The notes beneath the pieces were generated by a model. The model was not told the DNA's origin, made no database searches, and saw only the letters and a program-made list of their open reading frames with translations. Positions 1 through 7,500 of a stretch of DNA of 29,356 bases are shown here, piece after piece. The stretch comes from JANOAR01 sp031411235 (GTDB lineage: Bacteria; Verrucomicrobiota; Verrucomicrobiia; Verrucomicrobiales; Verrucomicrobiaceae). Numbering within the stretch: the first letter of the stretch is position 1; each line of letters starts with the position of its first letter. Position numbers and translations under genes: made by a program. The stretch lies in the NCBI GenBank assembly GCA_031411235.1, contig JANOAR010000092.1:1-29356 (forward strand), in the 5' to 3' direction.

Positions 1-91
1 CAACACTCACGTTCACCTCCGTCACAACCCAGCTCTCGTCCAAACCCAGCAGCAGGTGATAGTGCCCTTGAAGGCTTTCAGTTCGATTCAT
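1..91 (-). CDS. Probable ISL3-type transposase, N-terminal fragment (runs off the left edge)
   Basis: An open minus-strand frame starts with ATG at 91-89 and stays open to the window edge, giving about 30 residues. It reads MNRTESLQGHYHLL followed by LGLDESWVVTEVNVSV. The pattern LLGL, then an acidic or polar pair, a tryptophan and alternating valines resembles the extreme N-terminus of ISL3-family transposases, which begin with a short helix and a beta strand before their zinc ribbon. The ATG overlaps the TGA stop of the upstream gene (ATGA), suggesting co-translation or insertion right behind that gene. Only the first 30 residues are visible, so the family call rests on resemblance and the catalytic DDE residues lie outside the window. 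Confidence 0.5.
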   Translation of the reverse strand, partial: MNRTESLQGHYHLLLGLDESWVVTEVNVSV

Positions 92-447
92 CCAAACCTA
101 TACACCTTCCCCTCGCCCATTAAAACCCGCGTAGAACCAATCAAACCATGTCCAATGCGGATTAACGACCACCACCAAGTGTCGGGTCGACAATCGTAGC
201 CGATCTCTGCAATTCCTATCACCCAACCAAAGATGCCAGGCAGGACGCTAATGGCTAATATGAACTTCGTCCTCTGCGTCTTAGAATCCTTTTCTGCCCA
301 TCCAAGGAATGCGAGAAATCCAAGGCCTAGTCCTCCAGCGAGCAGGAAAGGCGACGCGAGCACCATTAATAATCCAAAACCAATTTTTTTCATCATTTGC
401 ATAGGCTGGTGTTTCGCAGGTTGGCCGAATATCAACTTGAACGACAT
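88..447 (-). CDS. Small hypothetical membrane protein
   Basis: Encodes up to 119 residues; I do not recognise the family. Two hydrophobic segments are visible, about residues 20-50 (rich in G, L, A and F) and 62-82, separated by a short charged loop with K and R, followed by a Trp-rich segment and a basic tail. A second possible start at residue 19 (MKKIGFGLLM, position 393) would give a cleaner protein beginning directly with the first membrane segment; neither start has a clear Shine-Dalgarno. Its TGA overlaps the ATG of the transposase fragment. A longer frame in another phase (281-589) overlaps it, but has less protein-like composition. Role unknown; it belongs to the run of small minus-strand genes with integron-like spacers. 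Confidence 0.5.
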   Translation of the reverse strand: MSFKLIFGQPAKHQPMQMMKKIGFGLLMVLASPFLLAGGLGLGFLAFLGWAEKDSKTQRTKFILAISVLPGIFGWVIGIAEIGYDCRPDTWWWSLIRIGHGLIGSTRVLMGEGKVYRFG

Positions 448-546
448 TTGCGCCGAGTATGTTTACGTGATTGATCACCGCAATTGCCAAGTTGGCAGAT
501 GATAAAGTGCCATACACTTGCCCCCTTCTTTGCCCCCTTTGCCTTT

Positions 547-566
547 CAGCAGCGCCATTGTTCGCC
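547..566 (-). other. attC-like half-site (R''/L'' motif)
   Basis: On the minus strand this reads GGCGAACAATGGCGCTGCTG. It resembles the left half (GNCGAAC core followed by GGCGCTGC) of many integron attC sites, and shares GGCGCTGCTG with the better palindrome at 2269-2400. No matching right half was found between here and the next gene, so it may be a decayed or truncated site. Confidence 0.25.
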
Positions 567-621
567 CTTGGTTGGTTGTGAAACTTCATCTGCGTTTGCG
601 TGAGGGTGTGAAGCTAGGAAC

Positions 622-1785
622 CTAGAATGATGATCTGTCATAACTACTCTGTATGAAGAAGTTGGATGAATAACGCCCGCCCTGCATTGTATCTGACCCG
701 TAATAGTTGGTGACATTGGCTGCATCCACAGATGCAGCTACTTGGTAGGCACCGGGGACAAGATTGATACTTCGAGTGGCGCCAACGGGAATGACCAACT
801 TCTTGGAGTCAGGTCCACTGTAGCGAACGGTTAATTCATATCCTGTCTTGTTCTCCACTTCCACGACTGTGGAGGTGCCTCCGTAGCTGAGAGCTTGTGC
901 CCTCGGCATTGCACCATACTTTCCGGCTGCAATTTCCTTAACCTCTAAGTCAATGATACGCTTCTCAATGGCTGCAATCTGGGTATGAGTTGGGTGACGT
1001 GTCGCAAATCTCCGATAGTGTTCGAGGGTGTCTTGCTCCTTCACCCAATAGAAATCGTTATAAAGCTCCTGAATCCGAGCTTCTGCCATAGCAAGCTTTG
1101 ACGTCTCAGGGTAACTCTTCAGGTAGCGGCGTATCTCTGCTTCTGATCGCGAGTTGCTGATGGGTGTCCACTGACTGTCTGCGATACTTGCTGTCTGCTG
1201 CTTAGCGTCATCAAGATGCTTGCCGTCTGGATAAACTCGAATGTAGGATCGTAGAGTCTCAATCTTGCCTGCACCATCAGCGGCAGACCAAATCTCATCC
1301 TCCCTCAATTCCCGAATGCGCTCTTTAGCGTTCAAAGTATAATCTGAGGATGGAAATCGAGCGACAAACCCGTCGTAGCTACTGACTTTGTCTCTGGATA
1401 ATGCCCACTGATAATGCGGCCAAGGATGAAAGATCAAAAAAAGGATGGCAGCAGTAGCGGCTATGATACACCAGCCTTTTGCGGCAATGCCCTGCTGTTG
1501 GGCTGGGCGCTGAGCGCGGGTCTCCTGTTCGTCTCTCGCCTTGCTTGCGCATTGGGCGCACTCAGAGCCTTCAGGCGCTGTTGTCGTGTTAGTGGATGCG
1601 CCGACAAGTGACATAAGTCCTTTGAAGCCTGCAGCGTGCGATTTACACATCGCAACCGGACCGGAGGGCGTATCCACCAACAACGTCGCGGGATATGTCC
1701 GAGCAGGCGGCGAGCAAGGCATAGCAGCCGACTTGGTGGAACTCTGGATTGTATTCACGTTTTTCGAATTTGAAGGTTTTGCCAC
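622..1785 (-). CDS. Membrane-anchored protein with four TPR-like repeats and a C-terminal beta domain
   Basis: The 387-residue product starts at a GTG (no ATG fits the full length; the next in-frame Met is residue 22). Residues 1-100 are polar and Ser/Thr-rich, with C47-x2-H50 and C76-x2-C79, a possible zinc site. One transmembrane helix spans about 105-120. Four repeats of about 37 residues follow (about 135-166, 176-206, 215-247, 254-286) with the pattern Y-x2-F/Y-x4-P ... A-x2-RI-x-EL, like the helical TPR repeats of YfiO/BamD-type proteins. The end (303-380) looks like a PEGA-type beta-sandwich: VEVENKTGYELTV, an IPVGA turn, then VPGAY. The inferred topology is cytoplasmic zinc module, membrane helix, exported repeats and beta domain. 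The family is not one I can name. It sits in the AT-richer accessory region. Confidence 0.75.
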   Translation of the reverse strand: MAKPSNSKNVNTIQSSTKSAAMPCSPPARTYPATLLVDTPSGPVAMCKSHAAGFKGLMSLVGASTNTTTAPEGSECAQCASKARDEQETRAQRPAQQQGIAAKGWCIIAATAAILFLIFHPWPHYQWALSRDKVSSYDGFVARFPSSDYTLNAKERIRELREDEIWSAADGAGKIETLRSYIRVYPDGKHLDDAKQQTASIADSQWTPISNSRSEAEIRRYLKSYPETSKLAMAEARIQELYNDFYWVKEQDTLEHYRRFATRHPTHTQIAAIEKRIIDLEVKEIAAGKYGAMPRAQALSYGGTSTVVEVENKTGYELTVRYSGPDSKKLVIPVGATRSINLVPGAYQVAASVDAANVTNYYGSDTMQGGRYSSNFFIQSSYDRSSF

Positions 1786-1863
1786 TTAGGCGGGAGATCT
1801 CGCCCCCACCGAGTTGCTGCGTTTAATCGTAGGGCTGCTAAAATTGTGGCTCTCACCGATGAA

Positions 1864-2011
1864 GGTAGCTCAATGCGCTGGCCACTCCGAATCATTGAGC
1901 GGCTGCAATCAACTTGTTCTTGTCAAGGAAGATGGCTGTCAGCCAGGGGAACATCATCATCAGTCTTCTGGCCAGCGCGGCGTTGTGGTTGGGCGAACGC
2001 TTCGGTTAGGC
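1864..2011 (-). other. attC-like recombination site (candidate)
   Basis: A gene-free stretch with a perfect 9-bp inverted repeat, GCGCTGGCC at 1875-1883 and GGCCAGCGC at 1970-1978, plus a small inner hairpin at 1934-1944. Its outer edge on the minus strand is GCCTAAC (2011-2005), matching the attC core RYYYAAC, and a second RYYYAAC match (GCCCAAC) lies about ten bases outside the stem. The TAA inside GCCTAAC is the stop codon of the preceding small gene, as is typical in integron cassettes. The opposite core is not a clear GTTRRRY, so the site is degenerate or misjudged. Confidence 0.4.
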
Positions 2012-2245
2012 CACACGAGCTTCAAGTGCCTCCGCAATCTCTTGCATAGCCTGTGTCGTGATGGATGTCTGGAAATCACGCGCCGCCGTCTGCATGAAAG
2101 CGGCTATAAGCTCTGGATGCTTCGCGGCATAACCGTCGCCTAACCTCTTGTCTATCGCGTCAATGGCGGCGTGAAAATAGTCATGTGCCGTCATAGATGC
2201 TTGCCGCATCAGAGTAGTAGCGTCTGCTGTTATTTTAGTGCTCAT
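2006..2245 (-). CDS. Small hypothetical protein (79 aa)
   Basis: I do not recognise this protein. It is soluble and probably all helical (residues 1-30 and 33-76 are rich in A, M, Q, D and E in amphipathic spacing), with no cysteine and no signal peptide. It starts with ATG at 2245, shortly after a GTTAGGC core (minus strand 2275-2269), and ends in the TAA that forms part of the next GCCTAAC core. It is therefore flanked on both sides by attC-like sequence, exactly as a promoterless integron gene cassette would be. No function can be inferred. Confidence 0.6.
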   Translation of the reverse strand: MSTKITADATTLMRQASMTAHDYFHAAIDAIDKRLGDGYAAKHPELIAAFMQTAARDFQTSITTQAMQEIAEALEARVA

Positions 2246-2268
2246 AAATTTGACTGTGATGTGCTGTG

Positions 2269-2400
2269 GCCTAACGTTTAAGCTCTGGCGACGGGAGGGG
2301 TGGCGGAAAGCATGAACGAAGCGAGTGATAAACTAGTTCCGAATGACTCTGATATGACAACAGGTGCCCCTCCCGTTGCCAGCAGCGCCCATGCATTCAC
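2269..2400 (-). other. attC-like recombination site (best candidate)
   Basis: On the minus strand the sequence begins near GAATGCATGGGCGCTGC, forms a stem whose arms are GGCAACGGGAGGGG and CCCCTCCCGTCGCC, and ends with GCTTAAACGTTAGGC. GTTAGGC (2275-2269) matches the attC core GTTRRRY exactly, and the stem carries an A/C mismatch and an apparent unpaired base beside it, as attC sites do. The length, about 130 bp, is within the attC range. The opposite core is poor (GAATGCA instead of RYYYAAC). The next gene begins right after the GTTAGGC. Confidence 0.5.
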
Positions 2401-2402
2401 CA

Positions 2403-2651
2403 TCAATCTTTGTGTGAGTCAGAAGATTCGTCCGGCACCTTCGGCAAAGAGTCATCTGATGCATCTGAATGGTCTGAACTCTTCGTGAAAAGAAGCGTAA
2501 CCCCGCCGATAAGGCCAAGCACAATAATTGAGCCTACCGTCCGCCCCAATCTGTTAGCAGCTTTTTCATTGCCATTTAGTGCGGCTGTAACGGTAAAGAT
2601 GAAAAAGATCACAGCGATTCCGAGAAAGACATAGTATCCGATTTTCTTCAT
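2403..2651 (-). CDS. Small hypothetical two-helix membrane protein
   Basis: An 82-residue product if translation starts at MKKIGYYVFL (ATG 2651); a longer frame extends to 2744 but would run through the palindrome at 2704-2731 and give a less likely N-terminus. Two transmembrane helices are visible, about residues 5-24 and 39-56, joined by a short charged loop (NEKAANRLGR), with a C-terminal tail of about 25 residues rich in Ser, Asp and His. The first residues resemble those of the unknown membrane protein at 88-447 (MKKIG then hydrophobic), but the rest differs. No family recognised. It lies just upstream of the best attC-like palindrome. Confidence 0.6.
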   Translation of the reverse strand: MKKIGYYVFLGIAVIFFIFTVTAALNGNEKAANRLGRTVGSIIVLGLIGGVTLLFTKSSDHSDASDDSLPKVPDESSDSHKD

Positions 2652-2703
2652 AGTGTGCATGCGCAATGTGAGTTGAACTGTTTTTACGATAACTAGGTTA
2701 CAT

Positions 2704-2731
2704 TCAGCCAATCTAATTAGATATTGGCTGA
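2704..2731. repeat. Short inverted repeat
   Basis: Arms TCAGCCAAT (2704-2712) and ATTGGCTGA (2723-2731) around a 10-base AT-rich loop. It covers the last codons and stop of the zinc-ribbon gene on the minus strand. There is no T-run, so it is a weak terminator candidate at best. Confidence 0.5.
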
Positions 2732-2941
2732 CCAGGTGCCGCAACTGTCTCCGATGAACTCAGTTCCGCAGATCTTGCACCTGAACTGACATTCGGGATC
2801 GGAACTACCATGGTGTCCAACATTCCGAGCAAGGCCAACTCTCTCTAGCTCAGAGTGTCTTTGTCGGGCGTTACCGGCGAGTATCGCTTCACACTTGTCG
2901 CAGTGAGTCTGATTCTTGCTGGAGTGAGGCTGAGTTGACAT
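2717..2941 (-). CDS. Small zinc-ribbon-like hypothetical protein
   Basis: A 74-residue product if started at MSTQPHSS (2941); the same frame allows a start nine codons earlier (2968). Visible cysteines are C14-x2-C17 and C55-x2-C58 (FRCKICG), with further C51 and C67, a plausible zinc ribbon or treble-clef fold. A basic, His-rich linker (about 27-46) separates the two pairs. No signal peptide or membrane helix. The end of the gene overlaps a short palindrome. The product is probably a small zinc-binding protein of unknown role; such proteins are common in integron-type cassettes and accessory islands, which matches the position here. Confidence 0.55.
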   Translation of the reverse strand: MSTQPHSSKNQTHCDKCEAILAGNARQRHSELERVGLARNVGHHGSSDPECQFRCKICGTEFIGDSCGTWSANI

Positions 2942-3010
2942 GTGAAGGGAAGTTTCTTGGGCGAACATGTATTCAGGCTCAAAAACCGTGTTGAAAAGTG
3001 ATATTTAGAG

Positions 3011-3071
3011 AATGACGAAAGTGGTGGTTTCCCCGCCCTATTGACGGGCGGAGGCTTTATTGATCGTCATT
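3011..3071. repeat. Nested 61-bp palindrome in a gene-free gap
   Basis: Outer arms AATGACGA (3011-3018) and TCGTCATT (3064-3071) are perfect complements, and a strong inner hairpin has arms CCGCCC (3033-3038) and GGGCGG (3046-3051). It lies between the zinc-ribbon gene and the proline-rich unknown gene. It may be a terminator-like or recombination structure; no T-run follows on the minus strand and the attC cores are absent. Confidence 0.55.
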
Positions 3072-3105
3072 TGAGTGATAACGAGGTGAATATTTGGCAT
3101 AAATA

Positions 3106-3594
3106 TTACAGACTTAGCGGGCGGCTGGGCGGGAGGAGAAAGGCTTTGCGGGGGGCTGTGCTGGTTTCTTCGGTGTAGGGCCAGAGGCCGTCGGCGGCGT
3201 GCTGGATGGCGCTGCGGCGGGTGTTGATTTTCTTCAGCAGGGCGTCGCGCTTGATGCGGTCGCTGACTTGCTCGCTGTCGGCTTCGTCGGAGCCGGTCTC
3301 CAGGCCTCGGTAGTTGCTGAGGGCGAGCTGGACGGCGGCGATGGCGGCGGTATCGTAGCCGGGGAGGTCGTCGGCTTTGGCTTTCACGATGAGGGCTGCG
3401 CCGTTTTGCAGCAGACCGGCGCGGCTGGGATTGAGCCTTTCGCCGATGAGGTAGCCATCGAGGGCGAAGTTAGTGTTGGCGTCGTCGTCTTCGGCGAGCA
3501 TTACCTGGGCCTTGTTGAAGTAGCCGCGTTTGTTGGGCTTAGGGTCGGCGGCAGGTGCGGGTGTGGGGACGGCGGGCTGAGTTGTTTCGGGCAT
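3106..3594 (-). CDS. Hypothetical protein (162 aa), proline-rich N-terminus
   Basis: The protein starts with about 20 residues dominated by Pro and Ala, then has a mixed soluble domain (about 25-140) with helical segments such as TAAIAAVQLALSNYRGLE and a basic helix RIKRDALLKKINTRR, and ends in a Pro/Ser/Leu tail. No signal peptide, membrane helix or cysteines. I have the impression that similar proteins occur in several copies in Verrucomicrobiaceae genomes, but I cannot name a family or function. It is on the same strand as the toxin-antitoxin pair upstream, 51 bases from the end of the toxin gene. Confidence 0.7.
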   Translation of the reverse strand: MPETTQPAVPTPAPAADPKPNKRGYFNKAQVMLAEDDDANTNFALDGYLIGERLNPSRAGLLQNGAALIVKAKADDLPGYDTAAIAAVQLALSNYRGLETGSDEADSEQVSDRIKRDALLKKINTRRSAIQHAADGLWPYTEETSTAPRKAFLLPPSRPLSL

Positions 3595-3645
3595 GGTCTT
3601 TGGATGCAGGGGTTGGGGTTCGGCGACGCGACGTTAGGGCTGTAA

Positions 3646-4047
3646 TCACACCGACCAATCTTCAACCCGCAGGCCGGGCACTCGGTTGAACTCACCGCAG
3701 TTGTGAGTGACTACGGTCAGATCATACGTCAGGGCGATGGCTGCTATCATGAGGTCATTGCCGCCGATGATTTGACCGCGCAGTTCGAGGTAGTCTCGGA
3801 TACGGGCGTAATGCGGCACGCAATTCGAGTCGAAGGGCAGCGAGATGAATGGATTGAGAAATCCATCCAGCACGGCCTCGCGTTTGGTGGGGCGGTCATA
3901 CTTGGTGGCACCGTGATACAGCTCAGCTTCAACTACTGAGCAGATGGCCACATCATTGTGCGGAGTTTGCTCGATCCGCGTGGCCGATCTCCCCTGGGAA
4001 TCTTTGAGGGCGAAAATGATGAAGTTGGTATCGAGCAGGTAGAGCAT
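3646..4047 (-). CDS. vapC: VapC-like PIN-domain toxin (ribonuclease)
   Basis: A 133-residue PIN-domain protein. The acidic cluster expected of a VapC RNase is present: D6 in YLLDTN, E40/E42 in SVVEAEL and D98 in GGNDLMIAA, followed by the THN...EF...GL..EDW ending typical of VapC. These residues coordinate Mg2+ for RNA cleavage in the family. I chose ATG 4047; a GTG at 4053 would overlap the antitoxin stop by four bases and is equally possible. Its gene directly follows the probable antitoxin, so the two should be co-translated, with the toxin silenced by complex formation. The target RNA cannot be read from sequence. Confidence 0.9.
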   Translation of the reverse strand: MLYLLDTNFIIFALKDSQGRSATRIEQTPHNDVAICSVVEAELYHGATKYDRPTKREAVLDGFLNPFISLPFDSNCVPHYARIRDYLELRGQIIGGNDLMIAAIALTYDLTVVTHNCGEFNRVPGLRVEDWSV

Positions 4048-4049
4048 GA

Positions 4050-4295
4050 TCACATCGGCGAGGGTTCCGGTGGAGGATCGGCGGGAGGATTCCAGTCCTC
4101 TCCGGCAAGGCAGCCGGCATACTTTTCAAAGTGGCCCACCGGCCAGCCGTTCTTGTCCACGGCTCCAGTGCCTGCGACTTTTCTTGCCGGACGCACCAGG
4201 GCAATGGCGTCCCGCACCAAGCGCTCCAACTTCGTTGCGGAGTCGCTGTCCAGATCATTCAGGGTGGCCTGCAAGTCGAGGGTTAGGGTGCTCAT
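4050..4295 (-). CDS. Probable antitoxin partner of the PIN toxin (VapB-like)
   Basis: An 81-residue protein starting at MSTLTLDL (the frame is open six codons further to 4313). The N-terminal half is helical (LNDLDSDSATKLERLVRDAI); the C-terminal half, GWPVGHFEKYAGCLAGEDW then a proline-rich end, matches the toxin-binding tails of small antitoxins found upstream of vapC in cyanobacteria and Verrucomicrobiota, which often contain FEKxAG. The stop codon TGA abuts or overlaps the toxin start. A classical AbrB, RHH or Phd DNA-binding signature is not obvious, so autoregulation is presumed from family behaviour and not seen. The pairing is supported mainly by gene order, size and tail. Confidence 0.75.
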   Translation of the reverse strand: MSTLTLDLQATLNDLDSDSATKLERLVRDAIALVRPARKVAGTGAVDKNGWPVGHFEKYAGCLAGEDWNPPADPPPEPSPM

Positions 4296-4329
4296 GGGGC
4301 AAGGCTGCCACAACCCATCCGCTCTGCCA

Positions 4330-4500
4330 ATCGCAGATTCGTTCGTGCTGGATGAGCAACGCAGCTCGCGGACGCTCGGCGGTTCGCAGGATGCTCACCG
4401 CAACAGCCTGGAAGGCCGTGCTCCCCAAGACGTTGCTCCGACTTTGCCTTTCGGTTGGAGATGGTCTGCAACACAAGCCTGCGATGCGTATGAACGAAAT
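4330..4500. repeat. Interspersed REP-like repeat (candidate)
   Basis: This gap between the antitoxin start and the end of mfd has no gene I can support. It contains segments such as CTCGCGGACGCTCGGCGG and CTGGAAGGCCGTGCTCC, with short self-complementary pieces (GCCT gga AGGC). From memory, such text recurs between genes in Verrucomicrobia genomes, often yielding spurious peptides such as TAFQAV and LEGRAP. Boundaries are approximate; only a genome-wide copy count would confirm it. Confidence 0.45.
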
Positions 4501-4539
4501 CATAGTGGCATTGGCAAGAGCCGAGGCGATTGAACTGGC

Positions 4540-7500
4540 TCAAAACGACCGCAGCAGCGTCAGCGCTTCCTTCATCTGCCCCTGGCCTTCACTGGCAGCG
4601 AGGCGTGGGAATTTGCCCGCCATCATCACATAACTCGTACCCTTTTTGAGCATGAGTTTGCGCTCCTTCATCTCCACATCGCTGATGCCCGCGTGCGCAG
4701 CGGCGAGGCGGATGGCGGTGCAGACGAGCAGGTTCTGCATGGCCAATGGCAAGCGCCCGTGCTGGTCGCGCCAGCTTTTTTCCAGTTCGTCGAGTTCCTT
4801 GCGGCTCGTTACTTCGGCGACGGTGCGGTAGGCCTGGATGCGCAGCTTGGCATCCTCCATGTAGTCGCTCGGGATGAAGGCGGGCTCCAGGCCTGGCAGT
4901 GCGCCATTGAAGGCGGTCTCGCTGAGGCAGAGGAAGTCGGCACGCAGGCCTACGTCGATGGGGCGTTGGGTGCGTTTGCCCTGCATTCGATTGACGCTGA
5001 CCTTCAGCATCTGGCAGTACATGTCGAAGCCCACTGCGGCGATGTGCCCGCTCTGCTCGGTGCCGAGCAGGTTGCCTGCGCCGCGTATTTCCAGATCGCG
5101 CATGGCGATCTTGAAGCCCGAGCCGAGGGCGGTGTACTGCTTCATGGCGTTGACGCGCTTGCGTGCATCGCCGCCGCTGGTGAAGTCGCGCGGCAGGAAG
5201 AGATAGGCATGGGCGCGCACGTCGCTGCGGCCTACGCGCCCGCGAAGCTGGTAGAGATCGGCAAGGCCAAAGCGGTCGGCGCGGTCGATGATGATGGTGT
5301 TGGCGTTGGGCACATCGACGCCGCTTTCGATGATGGTGGTGCAGACGAGCACATCGGCGTCGCCATTGACGAACTTGTGCATCACGGCTTCGAGCAAGTC
5401 GCCGTCCATTTGACCATGCCCAATCACGACGCGCGCCTTGGGGCAGAGCTTCATGATTTTGCCGCGCACCTGCTCGATGTCGCCGACGCGATTGTGCAGG
5501 AAGAACACCTGCCCACCGCGCTCGATTTCGGCGTTGATGGCATCGCGGATGACGGTTTCATCATACGGGCAGATGACCGTCGCGACGGCCTGGCGGTTGG
5601 GCGGTGGCGTCTCGATGGTGCTCATGTCGCGCATCCCCATGAGGGCGAGGTAGAGCGTACGCGGGATCGGCGTGGCGCTGAGCGTGAGCACATCAATGAG
5701 ACGAAACAGCTCTTTGAATTTCTCTTTGTGCTTCACGCCGAAGCGCTGCTCCTCATCGACCACGGCCAGGCCGAGATTCTTGAACTGCACGTCTTTTGAA
5801 ATGAGACGATGCGTGCCCACCACGATGTCCACCGAGCCCTCGCGCAGGCCGCGAATGATCTCGCGCTCCTTCTCGGGCGGGGTCAGTCGGCAGAGCATCT
5901 CGACGGTCACGGGGAACTCGCTCATGCGCTCGCGCAAGGTCTTCCAATGCTGCGACGCGAGCACCGTGGTGGGCACGAGGATCGCGACTTGGCGGCCTGC
6001 CATCACGGTCTTGAAGGCCGCGCGGATGGCCACCTCGGTCTTGCCAAACCCGACATCGGCGCAGAGCAAGCGATCCATGGGGCGTTCGCTTTCCATGTCG
6101 CGTTTGATCTCCTCCACGGTGCGCAGTTGGTCGGGCGTCTCCTGGTAAATGAATGAGCCTTCGAATTCGCCTTGCCACTTGGTATCGGGCGGATGCGGAT
6201 CGCCTTTCACGGTCGTGCGTTCGGCGGCGATGCTGAGCATCTTTGCGGCGAACTCCTCGACGCTGCGCTCGGCGTTCTTGCGCGTACGCTGCCACTTGGC
6301 ATCGCCGAGCTTGTTCAGCGTCGGTGCCTTGCCGCCTACACCGACGTAGCGCGAGACCAGATGCGCCTGCGAGGTGGGTACGAAGAGCTTGGCCTCATCG
6401 GCGTAGCGCAGCACCAGCACTTCTTCTTTTTGCTTGCCCTCGCCACGCACCACGATGCCTGCAAACTTGCCAATGCCGTGCTCGACATGGACGACGAGAT
6501 CGTGCTCGTGCAGCTCGCGGATGAGGTCGCGCGCATGGCGTAACACTTGCGTCTCATCGAGCTTCGAGCCTTTGATACGACGCACGGTTTGGTGCCTGCC
6601 AAATATCTCGGCACCGGTCAAAACCGCGAGCTTTGCCGAGGGCACGGTGAAGCCTCGGTAGAGCAGGCCGAGCACGCAAGTAGGACGGGCATCCTGCCTG
6701 TCACCTGTGCGGAGGGCATCCTGCCCTCTGATGGCCAAGACACCGTTGCTCGTCATTGCCTTGAAGTCGTCGGGGCAGGATGCCCCTGGCACATGAGACA
6801 GGCGGGACGCCTGTCCTACCAGCTCACCGAAGCGTTCCCTCTCTGCCTCATTGTTGAAGAAAACGACGGTCTGCCAGCCGTCCGCTTGCCACTCGGCCAA
6901 CTGCTTGTCGAACTGCTTTCGTCGCGCCTCGTGCAGCACAAAATCTGATGCATCAAACATGCCCAGCGGCCCTTCGTGGATGGCTGTCGTGAAATCTTCC
7001 GCGCCCGCGCCCTCGGCTGTACCTTCGGTAATCCAGACGTTCATCGCGCCGCCCGCGTGGCACTCCACGCCCACCACCACATCGCCCGCCGCGATGTGGG
7101 CTTGCACGCGGCTGGTCGCGCCTTTGGCATCACTGAGTTGCAGAATGACACCTGCCTTTTCAAGCCGACGCACCGAGCCCTGATCATGCACATCGAAGGT
7201 GCGCAAACTCTCGACTTCATCATCGAACATTTCCACGCGCAAAGGCTCATCGGCTTGCCAGGAATAGAAGTCGAGGATGCCGCCACGACGCGCGAATTGC
7301 CCACGCTCCGTGACCTGCGGCGCGCGCTCATAGCCTGCGTCTTGCAACTCTTGCATGAAGCCCTCGACATCGAGTTTTTGCCCCACTTCGATCCAGCGGC
7401 GCTGCGTCTCGATCTCTAGCAGCGCGGGCACTTCTTCATCAAGGCTGGCGCGCAGTAGCACCATCGCTCGCGCTCCCTCGGCACTGGTATCGCGCAATCG

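Noticed and set aside
281..589. Minus-strand frame of 102 aa overlapping the first small membrane protein
   Set aside because: It has mixed composition without hydrophobic or domain structure, and overlaps the better candidate in another phase.
3033..3060. Rho-independent terminator at the GC-rich hairpin
   Set aside because: The only T-run is a short one on the plus strand, where no gene ends; on the minus strand there is none.
1..3594. A complete integron
   Set aside because: No integrase gene and no attI are visible; the attC-like sites are degenerate, so only a candidate array is reported.
3958..4533. Plus-strand frame of 191 aa over the toxin-antitoxin genes and repeat
   Set aside because: It runs antisense through the antitoxin gene and then through REP-like text, the usual source of spurious peptides.
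4693..5799. Long plus-strand frame antisense to mfd (368 aa)
   Set aside because: It mirrors the GC-rich codon bias of mfd on the other strand, has no recognisable domain, and mfd is clearly coding.
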